A stretch of 64,000 bases of DNA, taken from NCBI RefSeq assembly GCF_022809115.1, contig NZ_JALGBH010000002.1, positions 933,543 to 997,542 on the forward strand. Reading direction: 5' to 3'. Within the stretch, counting starts at the first letter, position 1. The number at the start of each line of letters is the position of its first letter. Shown here one piece after another: positions 1 to 9,458 of the stretch. This stretch comes from Pedobacter montanisoli (GTDB taxonomy: Bacteria > Bacteroidota > Bacteroidia > Sphingobacteriales > Sphingobacteriaceae). The notes beneath the pieces are model-generated. The model was given only the letters and a program-made list of their open reading frames with translations, was not told where the DNA came from and ran no database searches. A program made the position numbers and the translations under genes.

Positions 1-959
1 CAGTTTAAACCTACTCCGCCTGCTATACATAAATTATCTTCATGGCTCATACCGTACAGCCAATTGCAAAGTTCTAAAACTGTTTCTTCCAATACATATT
101 GCAAAGAACGGGCTATATCAAAATGGTAAGCGGTAAATTCTTCTCCTTTTAATCGGGCCGGACCAAAGCGTTCTTCAAGTTTCTCATTAACAATCTGGTA
201 TTGCCCATTGCCCAGATACTGTACAATTTCTCTAAAGTCTTTCACATACTCTGGCTTGCCATATGAGGCCAAAGCCATCACTTTATATTCATCAGAAGAA
301 TGCAGAAAGCCCAGATAAGTGGTTACGTTCTCATATAACAGTCCTAAAGAATGCGGTAGCTTTACTTCATCTATTTTGCTGATGTTATTGTTATGCCCTA
401 TGCTGTAAGTTGTAGAACAGTCTTCTCCCCGTCCATCTAAAGTAAGTATGGCTGCTCTTGTAAAGGGCGAGGGTAAAAAAGCACTTGCAGCATGGGCAAG
501 GTGATGATCTACAAAATGCCATTTCCAATTGCTTTTATCGGCTTTGTAAAACCTTTTTTGCAGGTGATGCGGATAACCATCAACCAGATGGTTTTCTGCA
601 TTGATGATAGAGGTTAAGAAAAGATTATTCCAGGGATTTTCAAGTTCTGCACTAAAATTCTGCTGATCTGCGAACAAGGGAACCGGACAAAAAGCCGAAG
701 CTTTTAATTCTGGTGACAAAATTTGATAGGGATCAAAAGAATAAGCAATGTGATCTACTTCATTAAGATGTATACCTGAAGTTTTTAAACAAAAATCAAT
801 GGCATGAAAAGGCAATTCATAAGTACTAAAGGGAATGGGTCTTTTTCCATGTTTAAAATGGGTAAATCTTTCGTCTTCAACGGCAGCTATGAGTTTTCCG
901 TCTTTTACGATACAGGCAGAAGAATCATGAAATACTGCGTTAATGCCAAGGGTGTACAT
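1..959 (-). CDS. Carbamoyltransferase, NodU/CmcH type (3' end outside window)
   Basis: Reading leftward from ATG 957-959 the frame stays open to the window edge, giving about 319 residues that begin MYTLGINAVFHDSSACIV. The sequence shows the N-terminal Kae1/YgjD-like half of the family: GINAVFHDSS at the start, HHLAHAASAF near the middle, then LTLDGRGEDCS and CIAGGVGLN, the conserved ASKHA-type nucleotide and metal-binding elements. Enzymes of this family move a carbamoyl group from carbamoyl phosphate, via carbamoyl-AMP, to a sugar or natural-product hydroxyl. The C-terminal carbamoyltransferase domain is beyond the edge, so substrate and completeness cannot be judged. Confidence 0.88.
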   Translation of the reverse strand, partial: MYTLGINAVFHDSSACIVKDGKLIAAVEDERFTHFKHGKRPIPFSTYELPFHAIDFCLKTSGIHLNEVDHIAYSFDPYQILSPELKASAFCPVPLFADQQNFSAELENPWNNLFLTSIINAENHLVDGYPHHLQKRFYKADKSNWKWHFVDHHLAHAASAFLPSPFTRAAILTLDGRGEDCSTTYSIGHNNNISKIDEVKLPHSLGLLYENVTTYLGFLHSSDEYKVMALASYGKPEYVKDFREIVQYLGNGQYQIVNEKLEERFGPARLKGEEFTAYHFDIARSLQYVLEETVLELCNWLYGMSHEDNLCIAGGVGLN

Positions 960-1294
960 AAGCTGTTTTTTAAGTGATCAAGTACTGTTGTAACTGCTTA
1001 AAAGGGGTAAAAGATTTAGTATTTTTGAAATCAGGTACTTTTATAAAAAATAATATGCCTTGTTAGAGTATTTATAACATCATATCCGTATATTTACGTT
1101 AGCGGCTTAAAGAATAAAGTACTGTTTCTTAACCAATCTTACAGTAAAATTCGCTTATTTATCCATCCAGTACGTAAAATGCGTGATGTTCAACAAGAGA
1201 TAAATAAGTGTAAAAACAGCAAGCTTCTCTATTTTCTGCTCTTATTTATAAATTATTTTATTTATAAATAACTTGGACAACCACCTCAACCCCT
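960..1294. other. Intergenic region between divergent genes
   Basis: This AT-rich gap separates the carbamoyltransferase (leftward) from the phytochrome-like kinase (rightward). TATTTTTG at 1020-1027 fits the Bacteroidota -7 consensus TAnnTTTG on the + strand but lies about 270 bases before the kinase start, so its use is uncertain. I see no RNA gene, repeat or small ORF here. Confidence 0.4.
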
Positions 1295-3466
1295 ATGAAA
1301 AACTTTAAAATTAGGCGCATAGAATCTGCTTCTTATGTTCAATCTTTTGGATATATTATTGTTATTGACTTAGAAGGGCAGATCATTGGTTTAAGTAGCA
1401 ATATTTCTGAAATCTCTACCGAGCCGGTAAATTCTTATTTAAAGCAGCCTATCGCTGCTTTTTTTAATCGCTCTTTTGCTGCTCAGGCACCTAAAATATT
1501 AAAAGCTATACAAAAACTGTTGGATGAACCCGAAGGCAGGCAAACGCTTTACCACCACATTGCTGGAAAAAGGTATTATCTAAATCTGTTTAGGAACAAG
1601 GATAAAATATATTGCGAATGGGAACCTCATCAAAAAAGAGCTGCCAAAACTGTTCAGATAGATACGTTAACCTGTCTTTTAGAAGAAAAAACAAAAAATG
1701 TATGGACATCTGTATGTACCTCGGTAAGAAAGATCATTGGTTTTGACCGGGTGCTTATTTTTAAAATGGAAGCATCTGGCAGAGGAAGAATGCTGAGCGA
1801 ATGTTCTGCAGATAAAAAATACTTAGGTAAGCAGTTTGCCGAAAGTTTTATGCCGGCAGAAGCCATTAATTTTTATCGCAGCTCTCCTTACCGCTATTGT
1901 CCTGATACGGACAATGAAAATATTGCATTTTTAGAAATTGGCGAACCTACCGATCTATCACCCTCTTTGCTCCATCCTTTTCCCGATGTGCACATCAATT
2001 ACCTTAAAGGCATTGGGGTGGTGTCTGTAATTGTAATTCCTATTTTTATAGACCACAAATTCTGGGGTTTATTGGCCGGACACCATTATCAGGAAAAAGC
2101 AGTAGATCTGCAAACCCGGCAGTTATGCACTTTGGTTTTGCAACATGCCGCCCATAGGTTCGATTCAGATTTTAAACGATCCCAATTAAAATATTATAAT
2201 CAGATCAAGAGCATTGAATTTAACCTCAAAGAAAAATTAATGAACAATAACAGTATCAATGTGGTGCTGGTTCAAAATCTTAAAATGCTCTGCCGCAATG
2301 CCAAAGCCGATGGCATAGCTATTTACCATGCCGGAGATATATTTACAAGTGGCATTTGCCCTACACATGCGCAAATTGAAGAAATCGTTAAAATCATTAA
2401 CCCGTTTCATAAAAAGCCGATCTTTAAAGACCATGATTTTGCTTCAAAATACCGAAAAGAAATAGGCAGTCTATCTTTTGCGGGTTTATTGAGCTTGCAG
2501 ATCGCTCAAAGAAACGATCATTATATTTTATGGTTCAGAAAAGAAAAAACAGACCGTATGTATCGCATTAGTTCTTCTAATGCGCAAGAAGAAGAAGCGG
2601 GCTGCGAAACCTGGGAAGAAACCATTGTAAATGCTGCAGAACCCTGGGATGATAAGATACTTTATTTTGTACAAAGCCTAAACGAGTTGCTGCATGAAGT
2701 TATTGTTTTAAGATCAAAAGAGCACGAGAAACTTAACGAAGAGCTAATCTTATTGAACAATGAGTTCGAAACCATTGCTTTTACCCTTTCTCACGATCTA
2801 AAAAATCCATTGTCTGTGGTAAAAATAGGTGCCCAGATCATTCATGATCAGCACTTGGTACAACCCCAAAACAACAAACAAAACTGGAGCAAGACCATAT
2901 TAGATGGCATACAGAACATTGAAGCTATTATAGAGGGTTTATTGCATTTATTGGATAAGAAAGCGTACAAATTTTCAAAGGCGCCCATACCCTTATCGCA
3001 TATGCTGAAAAAAATAGTAGATGAAACCAAGATACTCTATAACAATGAACGCTGTACTGTAGAGTTTGGTAAACTACTGCCCATTTGGGGAGAAAAGAGC
3101 ATGATCTATCAGATTTTTTTAAATGTAATAAGCAATGCAGTAAAATATACCTCTATGCAAGAACAGCCTTTTATAAAAATAGATAGCCACCAAAACAATA
3201 AATACCTGCATTACAGCATAACAGACAATGGTATAGGTATTCCTAAGGCTTTTTTAAAAAACATGTTCAATGTATTTAACCGGGCAAGCAATAGTCATGA
3301 TTTTCCGGGAACAGGTATTGGTCTTTCTCTAACCAAAAGAATGTTAGAAAAATTAGACGGAAAAATTGCCATAAAAAGCGCAATAGGCAACGGAACTACA
3401 GTAATCTTGAGTTTCCCATATGCCCCACAAAATTTATTGAGCATTAACAGATCAAGCCGTTCTTAA
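1295..3466 (+). CDS. Phytochrome-like sensor histidine kinase lacking the canonical bilin Cys
   Basis: The 723 residues follow the bacteriophytochrome order: PAS_2 (about 10-110), GAF (about 140-290, with VHINYLKGIG and FWGLLAGHHY matching the phytochrome GAF signature), PHY (about 310-470), HisKA with the H-box SHDLKNP (phospho-acceptor His500) and HATPase_c (NVISNAVKYT, DNGIGIP, GTGIGLSLTKR). Bacteriophytochromes bind biliverdin through a Cys near the N terminus, ahead of a PHG motif. Here the region reads RIESASYVQSFGY: no Cys, and SFG where PHG is expected. The alternative GAF Cys just before the conserved His is Val. The kinase half looks intact. No heme oxygenase is nearby. It may bind bilin non-covalently or sense something else. 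Its end overlaps the convergent response-regulator gene by 23 bases. Confidence 0.85.
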   Translation: MKNFKIRRIESASYVQSFGYIIVIDLEGQIIGLSSNISEISTEPVNSYLKQPIAAFFNRSFAAQAPKILKAIQKLLDEPEGRQTLYHHIAGKRYYLNLFRNKDKIYCEWEPHQKRAAKTVQIDTLTCLLEEKTKNVWTSVCTSVRKIIGFDRVLIFKMEASGRGRMLSECSADKKYLGKQFAESFMPAEAINFYRSSPYRYCPDTDNENIAFLEIGEPTDLSPSLLHPFPDVHINYLKGIGVVSVIVIPIFIDHKFWGLLAGHHYQEKAVDLQTRQLCTLVLQHAAHRFDSDFKRSQLKYYNQIKSIEFNLKEKLMNNNSINVVLVQNLKMLCRNAKADGIAIYHAGDIFTSGICPTHAQIEEIVKIINPFHKKPIFKDHDFASKYRKEIGSLSFAGLLSLQIAQRNDHYILWFRKEKTDRMYRISSSNAQEEEAGCETWEETIVNAAEPWDDKILYFVQSLNELLHEVIVLRSKEHEKLNEELILLNNEFETIAFTLSHDLKNPLSVVKIGAQIIHDQHLVQPQNNKQNWSKTILDGIQNIEAIIEGLLHLLDKKAYKFSKAPIPLSHMLKKIVDETKILYNNERCTVEFGKLLPIWGEKSMIYQIFLNVISNAVKYTSMQEQPFIKIDSHQNNKYLHYSITDNGIGIPKAFLKNMFNVFNRASNSHDFPGTGIGLSLTKRMLEKLDGKIAIKSAIGNGTTVILSFPYAPQNLLSINRSSRS

Positions 3467-4109
3467 AAGCATATTTGATCAAAGCTGCCGAGTTTCTTAC
3501 ATTGGTTTTATTGATCAGGTTTTGCCTATGCCCTTCAACCGTTCTCTTGCTCAGAAAAAGCTTGTCTGCAATTTCTGTATTGGTTAAACCATCACTAATC
3601 AGTTCCAGTACTTCTAACTCTCTATCTGATAAGCATATGTCTTCTGTAAGGTGGGTATTATTGTCGTAATTGCTAAAAGCGCTACTATTTTGTTGTACAC
3701 TTTCTATAAATTCCATAGATAGCTCATCGCACAGGTATTTACCACCTTTAGCTACGTGCTTAACGGCAAAAAGCAATTCTTCATAATCAACTTTTTTCAA
3801 TAGATAACCATTAGCACCTTTTTCAAAACAGGTTGATACTAACTGAGTACTGCCTACCATTGAAAGTACAATAATCTTAATATTTGGATAATGGATATTG
3901 ATGTATTCGGTCAGTTCTTTCCCATCCATTTCTTTCATACCTATGTCTGTGATCAATACATCGGGTATAAGTTTGTTTTCTAGCAATTCTATGGTTTCTT
4001 TACCATTATTCGCTTCGCCGATTACGCAAAAGTGTTCCTGTGATTCTAAGAGCAACTTTATTCCATTGCATACAATGGGATGATCTTCTGCTAAAATAAT
4101 TTTTATCAT
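3444..4109 (-). CDS. NarL/FixJ-family response regulator (REC-LuxR HTH)
   Basis: The receiver domain (about 1-120) has the acidic pair E8/D9, phospho-acceptor Asp55 in VLITDIGM, and the later conserved Lys of LLKKVDYEE. A LuxR-type HTH follows (LSDRELEVLELISDGLTNTEIADKLFLSKRTVEGHRQNL). I start at ATG 4109 (MIKIILAEDHP), where REC homology begins; in-frame ATG 4121 and TTG 4127 add only a few residues. Such regulators are DNA-binding outputs of two-component systems. The convergent, tail-overlapping kinase at 1295-3466 is a possible partner, but that is inference from position only. Confidence 0.9.
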   Translation of the reverse strand: MIKIILAEDHPIVCNGIKLLLESQEHFCVIGEANNGKETIELLENKLIPDVLITDIGMKEMDGKELTEYINIHYPNIKIIVLSMVGSTQLVSTCFEKGANGYLLKKVDYEELLFAVKHVAKGGKYLCDELSMEFIESVQQNSSAFSNYDNNTHLTEDICLSDRELEVLELISDGLTNTEIADKLFLSKRTVEGHRQNLINKTNVRNSAALIKYAFKNGLIC

Positions 4110-4307
4110 GTTTAAATTCATTAACAAACGGTTAAATAATCCTTGTTAAATAGTCATAAGTATCAACGAATAATTTTCAGATTGCAATTATTTAAACAAA
4201 GCCCGAAAGCATATAGCGTTATTTAGAATGAGCATTAGCCGACAGAAAATATTTCCAATTCCATTTTGGCCTTGAAAATATCTTCTGATCAGCCATAAAG
4301 CAGGATA

Positions 4308-4553
4308 TTACATCTCTTTTTCATCGTGTCCGTGAGTTTTTACAATTTTATTGTACACGCCAAATAATAGAAAAGGTGCAACCCATTGACCTACAAAAAG
4401 TGCCATGTGCTTATGTTTCATACATTTTAAGCCTAATGAAAGTCCCATTGCTGCTATAGCTGTCCATAAAAAGAAATCAGACGGAATTTTTGCAGTCTGG
4501 TTTTCAATTTCTTTTGCCATCTCTCCTTCTTGATGTGAATTTTCGCTGTCCAT
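4308..4553 (-). CDS. Small two-helix membrane protein, function unknown
   Basis: This 81-residue protein has a charged N terminus (MDSENSHQEGEMAKEIENQ) and two hydrophobic segments (FFLWTAIAAMGLSLGL and MALFVGQWVAPFLLFGVY) separated by the His/Lys-rich loop KCMKHKHM, then a charged tail. I do not recognise a named family. The length and hydrophobic pattern suggest a genuine small inner-membrane protein. It lies between the response regulator and a divergent lipase gene, with its own gap on each side. Confidence 0.6.
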   Translation of the reverse strand: MDSENSHQEGEMAKEIENQTAKIPSDFFLWTAIAAMGLSLGLKCMKHKHMALFVGQWVAPFLLFGVYNKIVKTHGHDEKEM

Positions 4554-4888
4554 ACATATCCTCCTTTACAAAACTTAATTAAAATTACATTATCTGGGTT
4601 TATGCCCGCAAAGCATATACCATAAAGGCAGCAATTGTGTTTCAAACTAATAATCAAGTATTTAGCATCGTAAAATACCGACAAATACTTGTTAATTCAT
4701 ATGCATCCAATAACTTTCAAGATGGGTCTGTGCCTATATAATTGCACACTAAACAAGCAAAAAATGCACATCAGATTTCTTCATCTAAATTTATTTAAAT
4801 ATTTGGAAGCCCCGCCTGAATGAACTAAATTTAAAAAACAAACAACTAACTTATCAGATTCTATCTGATAAAACTATAACCGGTTTTT
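4554..4888. other. Intergenic region between divergent genes
   Basis: AT-rich gap of 335 bases that must hold promoters for the small membrane protein (leftward) and the patatin-like gene (rightward). I find no clear TAnnTTTG box at useful spacing, no repeat and no RNA gene. Confidence 0.35.
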
Positions 4889-7276
4889 ATGAATTGGATT
4901 AAAACGCTCACACCTCTAAACTTGTGGTTTGCAATTGTTAAAGCATTCAGATTAATAGAAATAAGCTGGAAATCACTTTCTAAACGGATATTTATTTCAG
5001 ATTTTTTATCGGTAATACGCAGTATTGGATTTGTAGCTATTCTTGTTATACTTTCGGGTGCTGCATTTTTATATCTGGGCCAGGGACAAGACATTTTATT
5101 GCTGGTTATTGAACGTGCCATTTCTGGAAACTGGTGGTCATTTGCAGGCTTACTTTTCTCCATGATCCTCTGGAGTATTTTTGCAGAATTGAGCGTTAGA
5201 TATGCTATTGCTGTTTCCGATAATTCGGGTCTGCACTTAAGTGATGAGCGGGTTGAGTGGAGAAAGACTGTTCAGAAGTTATTGGCCGCTTTTTTTCTTC
5301 TCTGGCCTATATGCATGGTGCTTATTGGTCTTATATGGGTACTGGTTAAAGCCGAATACATCAGTTATTCACAGCGTATAACTTTTGGCGGAATAGCCAT
5401 TTTTTCGCTCTTATTAGTGCTGTTGGTATTAGCCGAGCTCTATTTCCGTAAATTTGGTAAAGGTACTCCCGGAAATCCCAAACTTACTAAATTAGGTCAT
5501 CGCTCACTGCCTCCTCTGGAGCGCAAGTGGCTCGAAAAACTATATGGTATTTATAACGATTATGTTTTTACCTTACCTAAGCACACCAATTTTAAAGGAA
5601 TTTACAATGAAGAACTGAAAGATTTTACAAACCTCTTTCTGGATCACAATTATCCAAAACCAGGTTTTCCGCAAGATCCCAAAGTGCTCCAGCCAAGGCG
5701 TTTGGTTCCCGATACGTTTATCTTACTAAATGCCCAAAAAATTAAAAACAGTGCAGCCCTTTATAAATGGGTCTATAAGATCCCACCTTCTTTTTATGCA
5801 ATCTTTCATAAACGTGTAAGAAGAATGATCTTTATCAGTATTTTCCTCTTTATTATGATTGCTCTCATTCCTGCAAAATGGAATTTTTACGCAGAATTTG
5901 GCGCTCCCGCCCTAGTTTGTCTGGCTTTTGCCTGTTATACAGGCATGTATATAGGGCTGTTGTATATAGACAAAGTATTTTTACCAAAATGGCCTCTGGG
6001 TATTCGCTTTGTTCTCATCGTTTGGGTTGCCTGCATGTCATGGTTAGATAATGATCATCCTGTACGCTTACTCGGAGATGTACAGAAACGCAATGATGTT
6101 CAAACCCAGTTCAAAAAATGGTTTACTGCATATAAACAAAGTTTTGATAGTCTATCTGTTAAAAAGCCTGATACTTATCCGGTTGTATTTATATGTGCTG
6201 AAGGGGGAGCTTTTCGTACAGGTGCCTATACTGCTATGTTTTTAAGTCAGATGGAATCTGACCTGACAAAGAGATCAATTGATTTTCGTCAAAGTATTTT
6301 TGCCATGTCTGGTGTATCAGGAGGTGCGGTGGGTTTGGGTTTTTATAATGCTATGGCATTCAGAGATAAATCGGCTGTAGCAGATACCGCACTTGTTGCC
6401 AAAACCCGAGAGTTTTTTCTGCATGATTCCTTATCGCCAATAATTGGAAAAATGTTTTACGGCGAATTTATCAATCTCTTTTCATGGCGTAATATTGAAC
6501 TTTTCGATCGTTCTATTGCTTTGGAAGATACCTGGGAAAAAGCCTATTCTAAATTTAAAAACAATAAGAAGACTAACAGCTATTCAGAACCTTTTATTTT
6601 AAATGATACGGGTACGGTTAAGCCTGTTTTTCTGATCAATACTTTTGAAGCCGAAAGCGGATTGAATGCCGTAGTTTCCAATAACGCCACAAACGGATTG
6701 CTTTTTGATAAACAACGCGATTTGTTTGCTTCTAAATTAAAAAATATCAGGTACAGCACGGCTATCAATTTCAGTAGCCGCTTTCCTTTGTTTTCACCTG
6801 GTGCAATGATCGATTCAGGTGGTAAAAAACGTTTACATTATTTAGATGGTGGTTATGTTGAAAATACCGGAACGGGAAGCATGTTAGAAATTATCCAATT
6901 ACTAAAACAATCAGCTGACTATAAATGTATTACTCCAATAGTAATCAGTTTAAGATTTGGTACAGATTCAACTGATAATAATGGCATTAAATTTTTAAAT
7001 GAATTGAGTGAAATTGCCTCTGGTTTATTAAACACACGTAGTGGCAGAAGCAAAACTGCTGTAGCCATGTTAAAAAAGGTTATTGAGGCTGACAAAGGCA
7101 TTTGGATCGATGCACCTTTAAACCCCGAAGAAAAGAAAATCCCGATGAACTGGGTACTTTCCAGTCAGAGTATGAACCGGATACAAAAAGATATCCATGA
7201 AAAATTAGCACCTAAAGGCAAAATTATGGATTCTCTGTTTAGTCGTAAGCTGATTTACAAACCAATGCCGAAATAA
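4889..7276 (+). CDS. Membrane-anchored patatin-like phospholipase
   Basis: The 795 residues divide into an N-terminal half with about eight hydrophobic segments (for example IGFVAILVILSGAAFLYL, FLLWPICMVLIGLIWVLV, IFISIFLFIMIALIPA) and a C-terminal patatin domain from about residue 430. That domain has the oxyanion-type EGGAFRTGAY, the nucleophile elbow MSGVSGG (Ser477) and the catalytic Asp of LDGGYVENTG (Asp653). Patatin-like enzymes use a Ser-Asp dyad to hydrolyse acyl esters of phospholipids or related lipids. The dyad is intact, so the enzyme is probably active at the inner membrane. Substrate unknown. It stands alone rather than in an obvious operon. Confidence 0.85.
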   Translation: MNWIKTLTPLNLWFAIVKAFRLIEISWKSLSKRIFISDFLSVIRSIGFVAILVILSGAAFLYLGQGQDILLLVIERAISGNWWSFAGLLFSMILWSIFAELSVRYAIAVSDNSGLHLSDERVEWRKTVQKLLAAFFLLWPICMVLIGLIWVLVKAEYISYSQRITFGGIAIFSLLLVLLVLAELYFRKFGKGTPGNPKLTKLGHRSLPPLERKWLEKLYGIYNDYVFTLPKHTNFKGIYNEELKDFTNLFLDHNYPKPGFPQDPKVLQPRRLVPDTFILLNAQKIKNSAALYKWVYKIPPSFYAIFHKRVRRMIFISIFLFIMIALIPAKWNFYAEFGAPALVCLAFACYTGMYIGLLYIDKVFLPKWPLGIRFVLIVWVACMSWLDNDHPVRLLGDVQKRNDVQTQFKKWFTAYKQSFDSLSVKKPDTYPVVFICAEGGAFRTGAYTAMFLSQMESDLTKRSIDFRQSIFAMSGVSGGAVGLGFYNAMAFRDKSAVADTALVAKTREFFLHDSLSPIIGKMFYGEFINLFSWRNIELFDRSIALEDTWEKAYSKFKNNKKTNSYSEPFILNDTGTVKPVFLINTFEAESGLNAVVSNNATNGLLFDKQRDLFASKLKNIRYSTAINFSSRFPLFSPGAMIDSGGKKRLHYLDGGYVENTGTGSMLEIIQLLKQSADYKCITPIVISLRFGTDSTDNNGIKFLNELSEIASGLLNTRSGRSKTAVAMLKKVIEADKGIWIDAPLNPEEKKIPMNWVLSSQSMNRIQKDIHEKLAPKGKIMDSLFSRKLIYKPMPK

Positions 7277-7350
7277 AGAAAATACCTTAATCTGAATAAG
7301 AAAATTCTAAATCTTATTATCAGACAGGTTTTAAAACGTCAATAAATAAA

Positions 7351-8091
7351 ATGGAATTTTCACCCTTTAACCCTATTGTTAAGCTTTGTCTCCAGGGTAT
7401 GGGCATGGAAGAAAACAGCCAGCCACAAAAAGCAGTCGAGCTGTTTCTGCAAGTCTGGAACGAAGCCACAAACAACTTTGAAAAGTTTCTTGCAGCCCAT
7501 TATATAGCCCGGCATCAAAAAACGGTTTCAGATAAATTAAAATGGCTCGAAACAGCTTTGGAACATGCTTTAAAGATCAATGATGATAGCGTTAAAAGTG
7601 CCTTACCTGCACTTTACCTCCATATTGCACAATGTTACAAAGAGCTCAATGCTGAAAAAGCAAAAGAATATGCAGAATTGGCCAATTTATACAAGAACAA
7701 CCCTGCTGATAAAGGCCCCTTTTATCATGGTACAAAAGCAGATTTACAAATTGGCGATTTATTGACAGCGGGTGGTAATTCCAATTACAAGTCTGAATTT
7801 AAAATGAACCATATTTATTTCACAGCTTTGGTTAACGGCGCAGGACTTGCTGCCGCTTTGGCAAAAGGCGATGCGCCTGAACGTGTTTATGTTGTTGAAC
7901 CCACAGGTAATTATGAGAACGACCCTAATTTAACCGATAAAAAGTTTCCGGGCAATCCTACCCGTTCCTATCGTTCTGAGGCACCCTTAAAAATTGTGGG
8001 AGAAATAACCGATTGGCAGAGACCAGCACCAGAAGAACTGCAAAAGTTCCGCGAGAAATTAGCAGATAACAAAGGCGAAATCATTAATTAG
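7351..8091 (+). CDS. arr: TPR-Arr fusion: rifampin ADP-ribosyltransferase
   Basis: The C-terminal half (about residues 122-246) is a full Arr domain: GPFYHGTKADL with the NAD-contacting His126, NHIYFTAL, VYVVEPTGNYENDPNLTDKK and PGNPTRSYRS. Arr enzymes ADP-ribosylate a hydroxyl of rifamycins and so inactivate them. The first ~115 residues are extra compared with stand-alone Arr proteins of about 140-150 residues. They are helical and TPR-like (QKAVELFLQVWNEA, LKWLETALEHALKIN, LHIAQCYKELNAEKAKEYAEL). No mobile element or resistance cassette is adjacent, so it looks like a chromosomal gene. Whether it modifies rifampin or a native substrate cannot be told from sequence. Confidence 0.85.
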   Translation: MEFSPFNPIVKLCLQGMGMEENSQPQKAVELFLQVWNEATNNFEKFLAAHYIARHQKTVSDKLKWLETALEHALKINDDSVKSALPALYLHIAQCYKELNAEKAKEYAELANLYKNNPADKGPFYHGTKADLQIGDLLTAGGNSNYKSEFKMNHIYFTALVNGAGLAAALAKGDAPERVYVVEPTGNYENDPNLTDKKFPGNPTRSYRSEAPLKIVGEITDWQRPAPEELQKFREKLADNKGEIIN

Positions 8092-8104
8092 TTTTAAGAG
8101 CTAC

Positions 8105-8275
8105 CCCCAGGCTTGAGAAATACCATACTTCAGTACAAATTGTCGAATGTAAGCAGTCAATAGAATAGGCTTCTACGGGCTCAGCCTGACAATTGCTATT
8201 TACATCACCCCCGAAAATCGAGGCCGGCTCTGAACTTCCCGAAGTGTCGGGACAGGTTGTTTCAGGGTCTAATAT
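8105..8275. repeat. Dispersed palindromic intergenic repeat
   Basis: The gap holds modules seen in many other gaps here: a 'cagcctgacaat' module, a 'cccccgaaaatcgagg' module and a 'gaacttcccgaagtgtcgggacaggttgtttcag' module that can fold on itself. The segment from about 8165 to 8270 is close to the reverse complement of 21485-21570, showing that the units occur in both orientations. Confidence 0.75.
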
Positions 8276-8355
8276 TTATTTAAAGAAGTTATAGCGACAC
8301 TAATATTAATCTCCTTTGGTATTTCTTTTTCTTAACTTTATAAAAAAGGAATGTC

Positions 8356-8745
8356 ATGAATACACAAATGATATGGGCCAATCTGGCTGTGAGCAATTTA
8401 GCGCGAACCACAAAATTCTATACGGATCTAGGTTTTAAACCCAACGGAGAACCTAACCACCAGTTAACCAGTTTTAGGGTTGGCGACAATGAGTTTGTGA
8501 TCCACTTTTTTTTAAAAGAAGCACTACAAGCCAATATGAATATGGAAATAGCAGATGCGCACCAGGCCGCCGAAATATTGTTTACAATTTCTGCAGAAAG
8601 CAAGGAAAAAGTAGATCAATGGGCTATCACAGTGAGCAAGGCAGGCGGAAAGCTCCTCTCCCAACCCGAATCATTTGGTGAGGGTTATTATGGTTTTATG
8701 TTTGCCGACCCCGATGGTCATCGTTACAATGTGTTTTATATGTAA
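8356..8745 (+). CDS. VOC (glyoxalase/bleomycin-resistance fold) family protein
   Basis: The 129 residues show the paired beta-alpha-beta-beta-beta modules of the vicinal oxygen chelate fold: IWANLAVSNLARTTKFYTDLGF at the start and GYYGFMFADPDGHRYNVFYM at the end. This matches the small lactoylglutathione-lyase-like subgroup. VOC proteins bind a metal or sequester small molecules; the substrate cannot be assigned. It and the following SRPBCC gene each follow a repeat-containing gap, so they are probably transcribed separately. Confidence 0.85.
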   Translation: MNTQMIWANLAVSNLARTTKFYTDLGFKPNGEPNHQLTSFRVGDNEFVIHFFLKEALQANMNMEIADAHQAAEILFTISAESKEKVDQWAITVSKAGGKLLSQPESFGEGYYGFMFADPDGHRYNVFYM

Positions 8746-8799
8746 TTCACTTAATGAATTGACGGGTTTTAATTAATTGAACCACCTAGAAACATCGTC

Positions 8800-8880
8800 T
8801 ATAATTGTCATATTCCCGAAATTAATTCGGGACAAGTTGTGGAAATAAATTGTCACATTGAGCTTGTCGAAATGTACATT
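8800..8880. repeat. Dispersed palindromic intergenic repeat
   Basis: A short copy of the same family: 'cccgaaattaattcggg' is a hairpin, followed by 'gacaagttgtgg', then 'tgtcacattgagcttgtcgaaatg', which matches the 'caatgtgaca' and 'gcttgtcgaa' modules of the other copies. Confidence 0.65.
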
Positions 8881-8995
8881 TAACATTACTCTGTACTTAT
8901 TTTACAAATAAAAACACAAGATTAATTATATTTAGCAAGACCTAAAACCAAAGTCTTTAAATCAGAAGACAAACATTTCTTAACCGCAAAACAAA

Positions 8996-9418
8996 ATGGC
9001 CACAAATATTTCAAGATTAACCATTAACGCAACACCACAAAAAGTTTGGGATGCCCTAACCCAGCCAGAACTCGTAAAATTATGGCAATACGGCAGCGAT
9101 TTACAAACCAGTTGGCAACCAGGCAGCAAAATAAGATTCACTACAAAATGGCAGGATAAAGTATTTGAACAATGGGGAACCGTTTTAGAATTTAGCCCTA
9201 CTGCAAAGCTCAGGTACAATCTATTTGCACCAAGACCCGATCTTGAAGATAAACCTGAAAATTATTTTGAAATGATCTATACCCTAACAGCAGATAATGG
9301 TCAAACCAAATTGGAAATTATACAGGAAGACAACAGATCAAATGCCGTACAGGAAAAAGAACAAGGAGAAGAAAATCCCATTTTGCAAACCCTGAAACAG
9401 ATTGCTGAAGCCAATTAA
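8996..9418 (+). CDS. SRPBCC / AHSA1-domain protein
   Basis: The 140-residue protein begins ISRLTINATPQKVWDALTQPELVKLWQYG, the standard opening of AHSA1/START-like ligand-binding proteins. The middle strands (KIRFTTKWQDKVFEQWGTVLEFSP) and C-terminal helix (NPILQTLKQIAEAN) complete one helix-grip fold. Members bind hydrophobic ligands or act as stress-related accessory proteins; no specific role is visible. A long hairpin lies about 40 bases after the stop. Confidence 0.8.
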   Translation: MATNISRLTINATPQKVWDALTQPELVKLWQYGSDLQTSWQPGSKIRFTTKWQDKVFEQWGTVLEFSPTAKLRYNLFAPRPDLEDKPENYFEMIYTLTADNGQTKLEIIQEDNRSNAVQEKEQGEENPILQTLKQIAEAN

Positions 9419-9458
9419 TGCAAACAAGTTTGGATACAACTGCTACAAGCTATTTTTT

